Below are positions 17,918 to 26,123 of a stretch of DNA of 64,000 nt, one piece after another. Source of the stretch: Sphingobium fuliginis. GTDB taxonomy: Bacteria > Pseudomonadota > Alphaproteobacteria > Sphingomonadales > Sphingomonadaceae. The position numbers were made by a program, and so were the translations under genes. Each line of letters starts with the position of its first letter. Position 1 is the stretch's first letter. The DNA is taken from the NCBI RefSeq assembly GCF_004152845.1, contig NZ_SEON01000001.1:186001-250000 (forward strand). Direction: 5' to 3'. The notes below the pieces were generated by a model. It was not told where the DNA came from, searched no databases, and saw only the letters and a program-made list of their open reading frames with translations.

Positions 17918-18798
17918 CAGGTCCAGTTGGCGCTGTCGGCCGCGTCGATGCTCAATGTTCCGCCGCTGACGAAGCGCGCCTCGTCGCTGAGCAGGAAAAG
18001 CGCGCCGGCCGCAATGTCCTCCGGCTTGACCCAGGCATAGCCCATCGGCGTCGCATCCCTGCGCGCCTCCAGATAATCGTCGCGCGTCGGATTCTCCTTG
18101 TCGGGGACCACCTGACGGAAGCGTTGCTCGCTGGACATCATCGGCGTGTCGACAGGCCCCGGCAGGATCGCGTTCACGGTGATGCCGGCCTTCGCCACCT
18201 CCAGCGCGGCGACCTTGGCAAGGCCGATCAGCCCCCATTTGGACGCCACATAGGGGGCGGCGTTGGGCTCGGCATGGCGCGCATCGCCCGAAGCGACGAC
18301 GATCACGCGCCCGCGCCCGGCGTGGCGCATGCTGCGCAGCGCGGGCGAGAGGATGTTGAACACCCCCAACAGATTGTTGCGGACCACCGTCTCGAATATC
18401 TCGGGGGAAAGGTCGACGATCTCGCCCTCGATCGTCAGGGCGGCATTGGCGATCAGGAAATCCAGCCCACCGAAGTGCCGCTCGGCCAGCGCCACCAGTT
18501 CGCGCGCCAAGGCCGGATCGCCTGCATCGCCGACCTTCCAGACCACCTCCGCACCCAGCGCTTCGCAGATGCGCTGGGTCTCCGTCAGGTCGGCGCGGGA
18601 CGTCCGGGGATAGGGCGTGCCTTCGGGCAAGCCCTCGCAAATGTCGCAGATCACCAGCCTGCACCCTTCCCGCGCCAGCGCCACGGCGAAGGCCCGCCCG
18701 ATGCCGCGCCCCGCCCCGGTGATCAGGGCGGATCGCCCGGTGAAGCGGGGCGTGGACGTGACCGGCGGCGCGGCGGGCGGATCGGCGGGGTGGGGCAT
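17917..18798 (-). CDS. SDR-family oxidoreductase
   Basis: This 293-aa classical short-chain dehydrogenase has the cofactor motif TGAGRGIG (residues ~28-35), NAALTIEG (N-A-A), the catalytic Ser in VIVVASGDA and APYVASKWG (YxxxK), and the downstream PGPVDTPM. The start at 18798 (MPHPADP) was chosen because GGAGAG lies eight bases upstream; longer starts exist without one. It is coupled to the DMT transporter gene, hinting that its product or substrate might be the transported compound. Confidence 0.88.
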   Translation of the reverse strand: MPHPADPPAAPPVTSTPRFTGRSALITGAGRGIGRAFAVALAREGCRLVICDICEGLPEGTPYPRTSRADLTETQRICEALGAEVVWKVGDAGDPALARELVALAERHFGGLDFLIANAALTIEGEIVDLSPEIFETVVRNNLLGVFNILSPALRSMRHAGRGRVIVVASGDARHAEPNAAPYVASKWGLIGLAKVAALEVAKAGITVNAILPGPVDTPMMSSEQRFRQVVPDKENPTRDDYLEARRDATPMGYAWVKPEDIAAGALFLLSDEARFVSGGTLSIDAADSANWT

Positions 18799-18910
18799 GA
18801 CGGCGCTCTCCGGCTCGGGAAGACGACCCATATCGCTTTGGCGTGGCGGGCTGTTCCGGAAAGCCGCCCCGAAACGCGCATGACGATGACCTGGGTTAGC
18901 ATCTCTCCCG

Positions 18911-18922
18911 CCCCCCCCCCCC
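18911..18922. repeat. C12 homopolymer tract
   Basis: Twelve consecutive C residues lie in the spacer between the divergent SDR and DUF6766 genes. The tract is seen directly. It could vary by slipped-strand replication or be a sequencing-prone site. Confidence 0.8.
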
Positions 18923-19004
18923 GATTCCTTCCGGCCCGACCGCATGAGACAAAAGGCGCAAGGGCCAACTTATGTTAGTGATCCCAATCCCTTGCCGGGC
19001 GTTT

Positions 19005-19024
19005 CATCTTCCACGTGGAAGATG
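19005..19024. promoter_or_regulatory. perfect 20-bp palindrome (operator candidate)
   Basis: CATCTTCCACGTGGAAGATG is a perfect inverted repeat ending 19 bp before the ATG of the DUF6766 gene. Its position between a TTAG motif and the start codon suggests a repressor site or an RNA hairpin in the leader. No regulator is known. Confidence 0.5.
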
Positions 19025-19043
19025 ATGCAGGGAAGCGGCCTTC

Positions 19044-19439
19044 ATGAAACGATATGCCTATGGATGGATCACGGCGATATTCTTCCTGGTTTCCATCGTC
19101 GGTCACTGGGCGTTCGGATGGCTCGCCTATGTGGACGACGCGCGACAACATGGGCAGGCCGCCGAATTCACGCAATATGCCGTGGAAATGGGCCGCGACA
19201 CTTTCGAGAACTGGCAATCGGAATTTCTGCAACTGATCTGGCAGGTCGTCGGCCTTGCCTATTTCCTCTATGTCGGCTCCCCCGCGTCGAAGGAGAATGA
19301 CGACCGCATGGAGGCCAAGATCGACGCGCTGCTGAAACTGCAAGGCGGGGAGAAGGCGGATGCGCTGATCGCGGAACTGGACGATCGCTACCTCCGAACC
19401 CATGGCCACGCAAAGCCGCACGGCCATTTCACAGGCTGA
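19044..19439 (+). CDS. DUF6766 family membrane protein
   Basis: This 131-aa protein has an N-terminal hydrophobic helix (residues ~8-28), the family signature ENWQSEFLQLIWQVVGLAYFLYVGSP as a second membrane stretch (~57-82), and a charged C-terminal tail with AKIDALLKLQGGEKADALIAEL. Relatives are small uncharacterised inner-membrane proteins. Two TTAG motif copies (18896, 18975) and a 20-bp palindrome precede it, so it is probably tightly regulated, plausibly as a stress gene. Confidence 0.82.
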   Translation: MKRYAYGWITAIFFLVSIVGHWAFGWLAYVDDARQHGQAAEFTQYAVEMGRDTFENWQSEFLQLIWQVVGLAYFLYVGSPASKENDDRMEAKIDALLKLQGGEKADALIAELDDRYLRTHGHAKPHGHFTG

Positions 19440-19566
19440 AGGCCAGCCGCATCACAGGCCCTCCAGGCGGAGAGCTTAACCTGCTTTAGTGCATGGAGGC
19501 CTCGCGCCACTATAAGCGGCCAGTCAACGCCATCGCCCCCGAATGGGGGCACGCAAGGAAGCAGGA

Positions 19567-20604
19567 TTGTCGGATATACCAGCTACAGCCAGGGCGGCAG
19601 GCGGTTCGGACGGAAAATCAGAGATCGATGCCGGCGCCTGGCTGGCCGCCATCGTTGAAAATTCCGACGACGCCATTCTGAGCAAGACGCTGGACGGCAT
19701 CATCACGACATGGAACGGGGGCGCCAGCCGCCTGTTCGGCTATTCCGCCGAGGAAGCAATCGGCAGGCCGGTGACGATCGTCATTCCCGAAGACCGCCTG
19801 CATGAGGAGGATCATATCCTCGCGCGCCTGAGGGCGGGAGAGCGGATCGATCATTTCGAGACGGTTCGCCGGCGCAAGGACGGGACGCTCATCGCAATAT
19901 CGCTGACGGTTTCCCCCGTCCGCAATGCGGCTGGGCAGATATTGGGGGCATCCAAGATCGCGCGCGACATCACCGCGCAGAAGCGCGCAGCCGCGCAACA
20001 GACCCTGCTGCTCAAGGAGATGCGCCACCGCGTCAAGAACCTCTTCGCGCTGGCCACCGGGCTGGTGGCGCTGAGTGCGCGCGGAGCGAAGGATGTCGGG
20101 GAACTGACGCGCGATCTGACGGCGCGGCTGATGGCGCTCGCCGCCGCGCACCAGCTTACCTTGCCCGATGTGGACAATGAGGGGACGGCGGGAACCGCCA
20201 CGACCCTGTTCTCGCTGCTGGAGGCCATCGTCGCGCCCCATGAACTGGCGGATGAGCGCAAGCGCATATTCGTGAAGGGCACGGACCTGGCCATCGGCGG
20301 CGGCGCGTTGACGTCGGTCGCGCTGCTGCTGCACGAACTGGCGACCAATGCCGCCAAATATGGCGCGCTCTCGACGCCGGACGGCCGGCTGGACGTCACC
20401 GTCAGCATCCAGGATGACGATGCGCTCATCCAGTGGGTGGAATGCGGCGGCCCCACCCTGGACCGGGCGCCGGATCGCGAAGGCTTCGGAACGGCGCTGG
20501 AGCAGGCGTCGCTCAGGGGAACGGGCGGCACCCTCGTCCGGTTGTGGAAGGATGCCGGCCTGACGATAGAGATCCGGTTCAGGCTGAGCCGTCTCAGCCA
20601 ATAG
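19567..20604 (+). CDS. PAS-domain HWE-family sensor histidine kinase
   Basis: This ~345-aa cytosolic kinase has one PAS domain (residues ~25-140, ENSDDAILSKTLDGIITTWN). The HWE dimerisation/phospho-acceptor site is EMRHRVKNLFAL (His154), and the ATP-binding domain has LLHELATNAAKYGALS with the diagnostic W-x-E as QWVECGG. There is no membrane segment. The TTG at 19567 follows AAGGAAGCAGGA and is preferred over an ATG at 19543 without a ribosome site. A TTAG motif lies at 19486-19489. Likely partners are the single-domain receivers at 11.8 and 35.4 kb. Confidence 0.88.
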   Translation: MSDIPATARAAGGSDGKSEIDAGAWLAAIVENSDDAILSKTLDGIITTWNGGASRLFGYSAEEAIGRPVTIVIPEDRLHEEDHILARLRAGERIDHFETVRRRKDGTLIAISLTVSPVRNAAGQILGASKIARDITAQKRAAAQQTLLLKEMRHRVKNLFALATGLVALSARGAKDVGELTRDLTARLMALAAAHQLTLPDVDNEGTAGTATTLFSLLEAIVAPHELADERKRIFVKGTDLAIGGGALTSVALLLHELATNAAKYGALSTPDGRLDVTVSIQDDDALIQWVECGGPTLDRAPDREGFGTALEQASLRGTGGTLVRLWKDAGLTIEIRFRLSRLSQ

Positions 20605-20610
20605 CGGCGC

Positions 20611-21021
20611 TCAATACCGCTTGAGCAAGCGTTCGACCGTGGGGGCGGCCGACCCTTCGCGGCCCGATTTGTCCTTGATGTCGCGTTCCAACGCGTCGCG
20701 GATGGCCGCGATCTGCGCATCCGTCAGATGTTCGATGCCGACAAATTCCACGCGCGCCCTGTCCAGGGCCCGGATGATCTCGTCCAGTTTCGCCTGCATG
20801 GCCGCGCCGTCGCGGTTCTGGCTGTTCTGGATCAGGAAGACGGCGAGGAAGGTCAGCACCGTCGTGGCGGTGTTCACGATCAACTGCCAGGTATCGGAGA
20901 AATGGAGAAAGGGCCCCGACACAGCCCAGAGGAGGATCAGCAAGGTGGATATGATGAAGGCCTGGGGTTGTCCCATGAGGCGTGCACTGCTGGTGGCGAT
21001 TTTGGTGAAAATTCGATCCAT
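20611..21021 (-). CDS. low-affinity iron permease family protein
   Basis: This 136-aa protein contains two hydrophobic segments (residues ~18-36 and ~46-64), separated by SGPFLHFSDTWQLIVNTATT, then the hallmark LIQNSQNRDGAAMQAKLDEII and a helical C-terminal tail. The family name comes from fungal Fet4. The bacterial members are short, and iron transport by them is not established. It is convergent with the HWE kinase gene (6-bp gap). No regulator site was identified. Confidence 0.82.
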   Translation of the reverse strand: MDRIFTKIATSSARLMGQPQAFIISTLLILLWAVSGPFLHFSDTWQLIVNTATTVLTFLAVFLIQNSQNRDGAAMQAKLDEIIRALDRARVEFVGIEHLTDAQIAAIRDALERDIKDKSGREGSAAPTVERLLKRY

Positions 21022-21229
21022 TATTTTGCGCCTGCGACAATATGGCCCCCATCGGAAAGGATAGGTGCGAACCGAACCGCGGACATTAACTTATGATAGT
21101 GCCGGCGGGCCGTCGGTTTTCGGGGCAGGAGCGGCGCAATGCTTCGACCGTCGCGGGAAGATTGCCGGGATACAGTCGCAAGGCGGATGCGTTGAACGCG
21201 AAGGAAGCAAGGCGGCACGGAGCGCAGGC

Positions 21230-22138
21230 ATGAAACTGGACTGGCACGGCGAAGACGGCGGAGCGGGCGCCACCATCATCCGCGATTTTTTCGTGGAAGG
21301 GGAAAGCGACAGGCTGACCGACGTGCTGCTTTGCGCGCCTTCCCATCTGGAGCCGGTTCCCTGCTGTTCGGTCACGCGCGAAAGCCTGCGCAAGGGACTG
21401 GCGGTTTCGGTCGACAAGGCCGAACGGCAACATCGCGCCCTGCGCGGGGCATTGGCCGATCATCAGGTGCGGTGCCATCTTCTGCCGACGCATGCCGATC
21501 TGCCGGACCTCTGCTTCACCCGCGATACGGGCGTGGCGACGCCCTGGGGCCTTGTCGCGTTGAATCCCGCCATGCCGCACCGCGCGCGGGAAGCGGACCA
21601 TGTGGCGCAGGCCTTGTCCCGCCTCGGCGCCCGTCCCGTCCGTCGCATCTGCGAAGGCAGGATAGAGGGCGGCGACATCTGCCTGGCGCGGCGCGGGCTG
21701 CTGATCCTGGGCATATCCGGCGAGCGGACGGACGAGGCGGGCGCCCATGCCTTTGCGGAGCCCTTTGCCGCCAATGGCTGGGACATTCTCCGCTACGCTT
21801 TCGATCCGCATTTCCTCCATCTCGACACGCAATTCTGCATGCTCGACGCCCATCATGCACTGGCCTGCGTCGACGTTCTCGACGACGCCTTCCTCGCAGC
21901 CGTCGAGGCGCGCGGCATCACGCTGCTGCCCGTTTCCTACAAGGAGGCGCGTGGCCTGGGCTGCAATATCCTCTCCATCGACGGCCGGACGATCCTGATG
22001 GGCGCTGGGCATGACGACGTCGCCGCCCGGATCAGCGCGGCGGGATTTCAAGGCGTCGCGCTGGACGTGTCGCAATTCGCCGCCTGTGGAGGCGGCATCC
22101 ATTGCATGACCATGCCCCTCCGGCGGACGGCCGGCTAG
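21230..22138 (+). CDS. arginine deiminase/amidinotransferase-like protein
   Basis: This ~302-aa member of the guanidino-group-modifying superfamily has catalytic-type residues: CFTRDTGV (Asp), RIEGGDIC (E-G-G-D), HLDTQFCMLD (His) and the C-terminal nucleophile in CGGGIHCMTMPL (Cys ~294). This fits arginine deiminase or dimethylarginine hydrolase rather than a glycine amidinotransferase, but the substrate is not decided. The start at ATG 21230 follows GGAG seven bases upstream. No carbamoyltransferase or carbamate kinase is adjacent, so it is not part of a standard ADI operon. Confidence 0.82.
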   Translation: MKLDWHGEDGGAGATIIRDFFVEGESDRLTDVLLCAPSHLEPVPCCSVTRESLRKGLAVSVDKAERQHRALRGALADHQVRCHLLPTHADLPDLCFTRDTGVATPWGLVALNPAMPHRAREADHVAQALSRLGARPVRRICEGRIEGGDICLARRGLLILGISGERTDEAGAHAFAEPFAANGWDILRYAFDPHFLHLDTQFCMLDAHHALACVDVLDDAFLAAVEARGITLLPVSYKEARGLGCNILSIDGRTILMGAGHDDVAARISAAGFQGVALDVSQFAACGGGIHCMTMPLRRTAG

Positions 22139-22274
22139 GCGGGCGCGAAAAGACCCCAGACGGTCCTTTCCCGAAGTCGTTCATCTGGGTTAGCGCCAGC
22201 GCATGAAAGGGGCCGGCGTCCGGAACGCCGCAAGCGCCGCTCCGTTGATCCTTCGATCATATCAGGAGGCAGGA

Positions 22275-22454
22275 ATGGCGCAAAAAGGTGCAGGCGGAAA
22301 TCCGGGCGCGGTCACGAAGAAGGGCGGCGATGGCGCTCATGGAAGCACCGGCACGGGCCGCGGCGGCGGCAATAACGCGCGCGGCAGCGGCAGCGCCAGT
22401 TCCGGCAAGAAGAAGGAAGACGGGAAAGCGGCCAGCGGAAAGGGCGACCGCTAG
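22275..22454 (+). CDS. small Gly/Lys-rich basic protein
   Basis: This 59-aa low-complexity protein (MAQKGAGGNPGAVTKKGGDG...) is rich in Gly, Lys, Ser and Asn and probably disordered. It has an AGGAGG ribosome site at 22264-22269 and a TTAG motif 80 bp upstream. It resembles KGG-type hydrophilic stress proteins in composition only. Its TAG stop is formed by the CTAG border of a repeat fragment that follows. The strong ribosome site supports expression. Confidence 0.6.
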   Translation: MAQKGAGGNPGAVTKKGGDGAHGSTGTGRGGGNNARGSGSASSGKKKEDGKAASGKGDR

Positions 22455-22505
22455 AGCCAATCGACATTCAGGTCTGGCGGCCTGCCAATGATGCTTTTGC
22501 GTTTC
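22451..22505 (-). repeat. solo end of the CTAG-flanked MITE-like repeat
   Basis: The stretch beginning CTAGAGCCAATCGACATTCAG matches the reverse complement of the right end of the full copy at 24144-24292 over about 55 bases, with substitutions (CTGGCGGCCTGCCAATGATGC versus its counterpart). The rest of the element is missing, so this is a truncated or eroded copy. Confidence 0.7.
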
Positions 22506-22609
22506 CGGCGCCGGGGGTACAGCGGCGCCGGTCGGCATCCAGTTCGCGCCGGTAGAAACAGGCGATGGCCCTCGGCATTCCGGCCGTGCCATCCTGGCAT
22601 TTCCGCAGG

Positions 22610-23251
22610 TCATTGCCCGGCCGGAACCGGCCTGGCGGTCGGACCGAAGCTGGCGTCCAGCGCCTCCGCCTCCCTGCGATGCGCCGCGATCACCGGGACC
22701 ATCTCCCCGGCCATCTTCTTCAGCACGGGATAATCGCCCCGCCGGGCATAGCTGCTCTGCAGGTTGAAGGCCTCCAGATGCGCCGCCGCCTGTTGGCCGA
22801 CATAGACGCTGTCGAATTCCCGGTCGCCCGAACCGTTGAGGGCGCCCAGCATCGCCCGGCGGCGCGCATCGATATTCTGCGGGATGGCGATGTTGACCGG
22901 ATTGTCCGCAACGAAGCGCCTGAGCCGCTCGCCGCTCTTCTGGTGGTCGGAGACCATCTTCCGCGCAAAGGCCTTCACCTCGGGCGCGCGGGCACGCACC
23001 ATGGCGATCTTGCCCGCCTCTATCTCATACATGTCGCCGATCGCGGCCTGCGGAATGTAGAAGGTGGTGGTCACCGCCTCGTCAGGGCGGGAGACGCCCT
23101 CGGGCTTCGGCCCTTCATAATGCTTGGCCACCGTGGCGCTGCCATTGGCCGGTCCCCGTTCGGACGCGCCATCGGTCTGGTTGCAGGCGGAAAGGGCCAG
23201 CACGGCGAGGCAGGCGGGCAGTCCCGGCCGGAACGAACGGCCGCCGGTCAT
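22610..23251 (-). CDS. DUF4142 domain lipoprotein
   Basis: This 213-aa exported protein has a lipobox-like LALSAC at residues ~18-23. Its four-helix DUF4142 domain contains YIPQAAIGDMYEIEAGKIAM, EVKAFARKMVSDHQKSGERL and a second helical half (VYVGQQAAAHLEAFNLQSSY). DUF4142 proteins are periplasmic or outer-membrane proteins of unknown function, often stress-induced. It overlaps the upstream small lipoprotein gene by 4 bp, forming a two-gene operon. Confidence 0.85.
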   Translation of the reverse strand: MTGGRSFRPGLPACLAVLALSACNQTDGASERGPANGSATVAKHYEGPKPEGVSRPDEAVTTTFYIPQAAIGDMYEIEAGKIAMVRARAPEVKAFARKMVSDHQKSGERLRRFVADNPVNIAIPQNIDARRRAMLGALNGSGDREFDSVYVGQQAAAHLEAFNLQSSYARRGDYPVLKKMAGEMVPVIAAHRREAEALDASFGPTARPVPAGQ

Positions 23252-23472
23252 GGCTGCGTTCCGTTGCCGGCCGCGCCCGGAGCGCCGATGCCCGGCATGG
23301 CGTTCGCGCCACCCATGTCGCCAGCGGCATTGATCGCCTCCTGCTGGTTCGTTCCGCCGGGCACCCTGCCATTCTCATTCTGCGCGGCGGGGCTGCAGGC
23401 GCAAAGCAGGGCGGAGGACGCCATCAGGATCAGGGCGGTCGATATGGGACGGGGCATGCTGGGACAAAGCAT
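23248..23472 (-). CDS. small lipoprotein-like protein, hypothetical
   Basis: This 74-aa protein has a hydrophobic signal segment ending in SALLCACSPAAQ (lipobox around Cys24/26), followed by a Gly/Asn/Ala-rich disordered tail (INAAGDMGGANAMPGIG). It has an AAGGAGAA ribosome site. It is coupled by an ATGA overlap to the DUF4142 gene. Probably an envelope-anchored small protein; function unknown. Confidence 0.65.
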   Translation of the reverse strand: MLCPSMPRPISTALILMASSALLCACSPAAQNENGRVPGGTNQQEAINAAGDMGGANAMPGIGAPGAAGNGTQP

Positions 23473-23601
23473 GAGGTTCTCCTTCTGCGGGGCTGCTGCG
23501 GCGACAACGCCCGGCAGGCCGAAGGGCAGCGTCCGTGCGATAACCCTATGTTAGCGCGGGCGCGCTTTTCCCCTTTTGCGGCGCGGCCGTCCGCCAGCCC
23601 G

Positions 23602-23628
23602 GGAACCCCCTGCCGATGGGCCGCGTAT
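23602..23628 (+). promoter_or_regulatory. EcfG-like promoter candidate (one mismatch)
   Basis: GGAAC (23602-23606) and CGTAT (23624-23628) are 17 bases apart, one base off CGTT. The site is 73 bp upstream of the ATG at 23701. Plausible but not exact. Confidence 0.4.
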
Positions 23629-23700
23629 AAAGGCTTTCCCCCATCCCGTGCGCCGCCATCCTGACGATGGAGCGCGACACATCGCGATTGGAGACGGCCC

Positions 23701-23889
23701 ATGTCGGTGACAGGTTTGACGGCGATCATCGTCCTCGTGGCGGCCGCGCTTCTGGGCGTCGTGCTCTACGGTCTGCACAGGGGCCGGTTGAGCCGGGGCG
23801 GCGCGCTCGCGGCGGCGATCCTCATATTGGCGGCCGCCTCCGTCATCTTGGTCTATCCGTCGGTTCTGACGACGACGCACATGAGCTGA
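23701..23889 (+). CDS. small two-TM membrane protein
   Basis: This 62-aa protein has two hydrophobic helices (residues ~5-24 and ~33-53) joined by the basic loop GLHRGRLSRGG, and it ends VYPSVLTTTHMS. It is clearly similar in layout and ending to the 60-aa protein at 25935 (LLYPAALTLRSPGR). A TTAGCG motif (CCTATGTTAGCG, 23545-23556) and an EcfG-like promoter candidate lie upstream. Function unknown; probably a stress-induced membrane peptide. Confidence 0.7.
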   Translation: MSVTGLTAIIVLVAAALLGVVLYGLHRGRLSRGGALAAAILILAAASVILVYPSVLTTTHMS

Positions 23890-23905
23890 AGAGGAGAGAG
23901 ACACC

Positions 23906-24127
23906 ATGACGATCGAGGATGAAGCCCTGACCGACGGAGACATCGCCACCGCCGGCGTCCAATGGGTGGCCGCGCTGGTCGGCAGGTTGGTGGAGAAGGG
24001 CCTGATCACCACCCAGGACGCGCAGAGCATCGCGTCGGAAGCGCGCGAACAGTGCAGGGCGGAGGGCGTGGCCAAGGCCGCCCGCGTCATCGCCGCCCTG
24101 TCGGAAGAGGGCGAACCGCGCGGCTGA
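23906..24127 (+). CDS. small acidic hypothetical protein
   Basis: This is a 73-aa soluble helical protein (ATAGVQWVAALVGRLVEKGLI; REQCRAEGVAKAARVIAALS). It lies 16 bp after the two-TM gene, with GAGGAGAGAGAC before the ATG, so the two are co-transcribed. No domain is recognised. The repeat at 24144 begins 17 bp after its stop. Confidence 0.65.
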   Translation: MTIEDEALTDGDIATAGVQWVAALVGRLVEKGLITTQDAQSIASEAREQCRAEGVAKAARVIAALSEEGEPRG

Positions 24128-24143
24128 ACCGGCCGGTTCCCGC

Positions 24144-24292
24144 CTAGAGCCAATCGACATTCAGATGATGACGAGCCGAAAATGGTGGTTTTCGGTGACC
24201 CGGAGCGCAGCCTACTCAAGGTAGGTGAGCACCGGAAGCACGGAAAAGCGTCATTTGCAGGCCGTCAGGGCTGAATGTCGATTTGGCGCTAG
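24144..24292. mobile_element. MITE-like inverted-repeat element, full copy
   Basis: The element runs from CTAGAGCCAATCGACATTCAG (24144-24164) to CTGAATGTCGATTTGGCGCTAG (24271-24292), imperfect inverted ends flanked by CTAG on both sides. The ~140-bp interior has no ORF and can form a CCGAAAA...TTTTCGG hairpin. The short length, inverted ends and 4-bp CTAG flanks suggest a non-autonomous element moved by an IS5-like transposase (inference). The right border contains the nuoD stop codon. Confidence 0.7.
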
Positions 24293-25536
24293 CGGTCGAT
24301 CTCTCCGAACACGATGTCCAGCGATCCCAATATCGCCGTCACATCGGCCAGCATATGGCCGCGCGTCAGGAAATCCATCGCCTGAAGATGGCTGAATCCG
24401 GTCGGCCTGATCTTGCAGCGATAGGGGGCGTCCGTGCCGTCGGCGACCAGATAGACGCCGAATTCCCCCTTGGGGCTTTCGGTCGCGACATAGACTTCCC
24501 CCGCCGGAACGTGGAAACCCTCGCTGTAGAGTTTGAAATGATGGATGAGCGCTTCCATCGACCGCTTCATCTCGGCCCGTCGCGGCGGCACCACCTTGTT
24601 GTTGTCGCTCGACACGCGTCCGCCGGGCATGGCGTTCAGGCACTGGCGCATGATGCGGGCGGATTGCCGCACCTCCTCCACGCGCACCAGCAGCCGGTCG
24701 TAGCAATCGCCCCGGCTGCCCACCGGTATGTCGAAATCCATCCGGTCATAGACGTCATAGGGCTGGCTCCGGCGCAAGTCCCACGGTACGCCGCAGGCGC
24801 GCAGCATCGGCCCTGAAAAGCCCCAGCGCAGCGCATCCTCCTTTGAAACCGCGCTGATGTCGACATTGCGCGCCTTGAAGATCGGGTTGTCGATGGCAAG
24901 GCCGACGGCATCCTCGAACATGGTGGAATAATGGTCCAGCCATGCCCCTATGTCGTCGAGCAGCTTTTCCGGCACGTCCACGCGCACCCCGCCCGGCCGG
25001 AACCAGGCCGCATGCATCCGCGCGCCCGATGCCCGCTCGTAAAAGCCCATGAGCTGTTCCCGAAGCTCAAGCAGCCAGAGATTGGGAGTCATCGCCCCGA
25101 CGTCCATGATATGTGCGCCCACGGAGAGCAAATGATTCTTGATCCGCGTCATTTCCGCGAACAATACCCGCAGATATTGGCCGCGCATGGGAACTTCCAG
25201 ATTGAGCAGCTTCTCTATCGCCAGAACGAAGCTATGCTCCTGACAAAGGGGAGATACATAGTCGAGGCGATCGAAATAGGGGAGCGCCTGCAAATAGGTC
25301 TTATATTCTATCAGCTTTTCCGTGCCGCGATGCAGCAGGCCGAGATGCGGGTCGACCCGCTCCACCACTTCCCCATCCAGTTCCAGCACCAGTCGAAGCA
25401 CGCCATGGGCCGACGGATGCTGCGGTCCGAAATTGATCGTGTAGTTGTGGATGGCGGTGTCGCCGGGCGTCGGCTCCTCTCCTGCTATGGGATGAGCGAA
25501 ATTCCGGGTGGCGCTGGTCGGTTCGCGGGCCATCAT
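24289..25536 (-). CDS. nuoD: NADH-quinone oxidoreductase subunit D homologue (orphan)
   Basis: This ~415-aa protein is full length for the 49-kDa quinone-site subunit of complex I. It retains [51 protein letters not shown] and the C-terminal [18 protein letters not shown]. No other nuo gene is nearby; the neighbours are small stress proteins and a ZIP transporter. A second, operon-borne nuoD is therefore expected elsewhere. The ATGs at 25536 and 25533 both follow AAGGA; the longer open frame has no support. The stop codon TAG is supplied by the border of the adjoining repeat. Confidence 0.88.
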   Translation of the reverse strand: MMAREPTSATRNFAHPIAGEEPTPGDTAIHNYTINFGPQHPSAHGVLRLVLELDGEVVERVDPHLGLLHRGTEKLIEYKTYLQALPYFDRLDYVSPLCQEHSFVLAIEKLLNLEVPMRGQYLRVLFAEMTRIKNHLLSVGAHIMDVGAMTPNLWLLELREQLMGFYERASGARMHAAWFRPGGVRVDVPEKLLDDIGAWLDHYSTMFEDAVGLAIDNPIFKARNVDISAVSKEDALRWGFSGPMLRACGVPWDLRRSQPYDVYDRMDFDIPVGSRGDCYDRLLVRVEEVRQSARIMRQCLNAMPGGRVSSDNNKVVPPRRAEMKRSMEALIHHFKLYSEGFHVPAGEVYVATESPKGEFGVYLVADGTDAPYRCKIRPTGFSHLQAMDFLTRGHMLADVTAILGSLDIVFGEIDR

Positions 25537-25934
25537 GTCCTTCCATCCGCCCCGTTCAATGGCAGGAGCGGCGCATCGGTAAGAGGGGGCGGCCTGCGGA
25601 TGATCACGGGCGAGCCGGACGATGAGGAGAAGAGTAGAGCGGAACCGCCCCGACCGCATCGGAATGGACGCTGATCCATCTTAGCGCGGAATCGCCTTTG
25701 CCGGAACGCGGAAACACATCCTTTCCTATGTTAGCGCAACCCATGAATGGGGAAGAAATCGCCTCCGGATTCATCTGTGTTGATGACATCTTCTTTCATC
25801 CGCGCTTCTTCATCGGAAGATTTGCGACAAAACAGCATGGCAAGGCGCAGCATGATCAACAAGGATGAACGACGGCGCAGGCTGGTCGCGAAACACCCGA
25901 TTCCCGGCATGATCAAGTCGGGCAGGCAGGCGGC

Positions 25935-26117
25935 ATGATCATCATAGCCATCGTCGCGGCGGTCGCGCTGGCGGGATTGACCGGCATCCTCGTCGCGCTG
26001 CGTCGTCGCCGGGTCGGCGTGTTCATGGCCATGCTGATGCTCATCGTCCTGCTGGCCATTTGCGGCATGGCGCTTCTCTATCCCGCAGCGCTCACGCTGC
26101 GGTCGCCGGGCCGCTGA
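25935..26117 (+). CDS. small two-TM membrane protein, relative of 23701 product
   Basis: This 60-aa protein is nearly all hydrophobic (IIIAIVAAVALAGLTGILVAL; VFMAMLMLIVLLAICGMALL), with the basic loop RRRRVG between the two helices. It shares the layout and the L-Y-P-[AS]-x-L-T ending with the protein at 23701. Like that gene, it has a CCTATGTTAGCG sequence upstream (25725-25736). Its ATG overlaps the stop of a short open frame (25837-25938) that may be a leader peptide. Function unknown. Confidence 0.65.
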   Translation: MIIIAIVAAVALAGLTGILVALRRRRVGVFMAMLMLIVLLAICGMALLYPAALTLRSPGR

Positions 26118-26123
26118 ACGCCC

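Noticed and set aside
24118..24300. Possible CRISPR or tandem array around the repeat
   Set aside because: Only one pair of inverted ends per copy, no regularly spaced direct repeats, no cas genes.
25747..25938. 63-codon plus-strand frame (alternative ATGs at 25837, 25852) overlapping the start of the peptide gene at 25935
   Set aside because: No ribosome site at the first ATG and no recognisable protein. The ATGA overlap leaves open a short leader peptide (25837-25938), but the support is too weak for a call.
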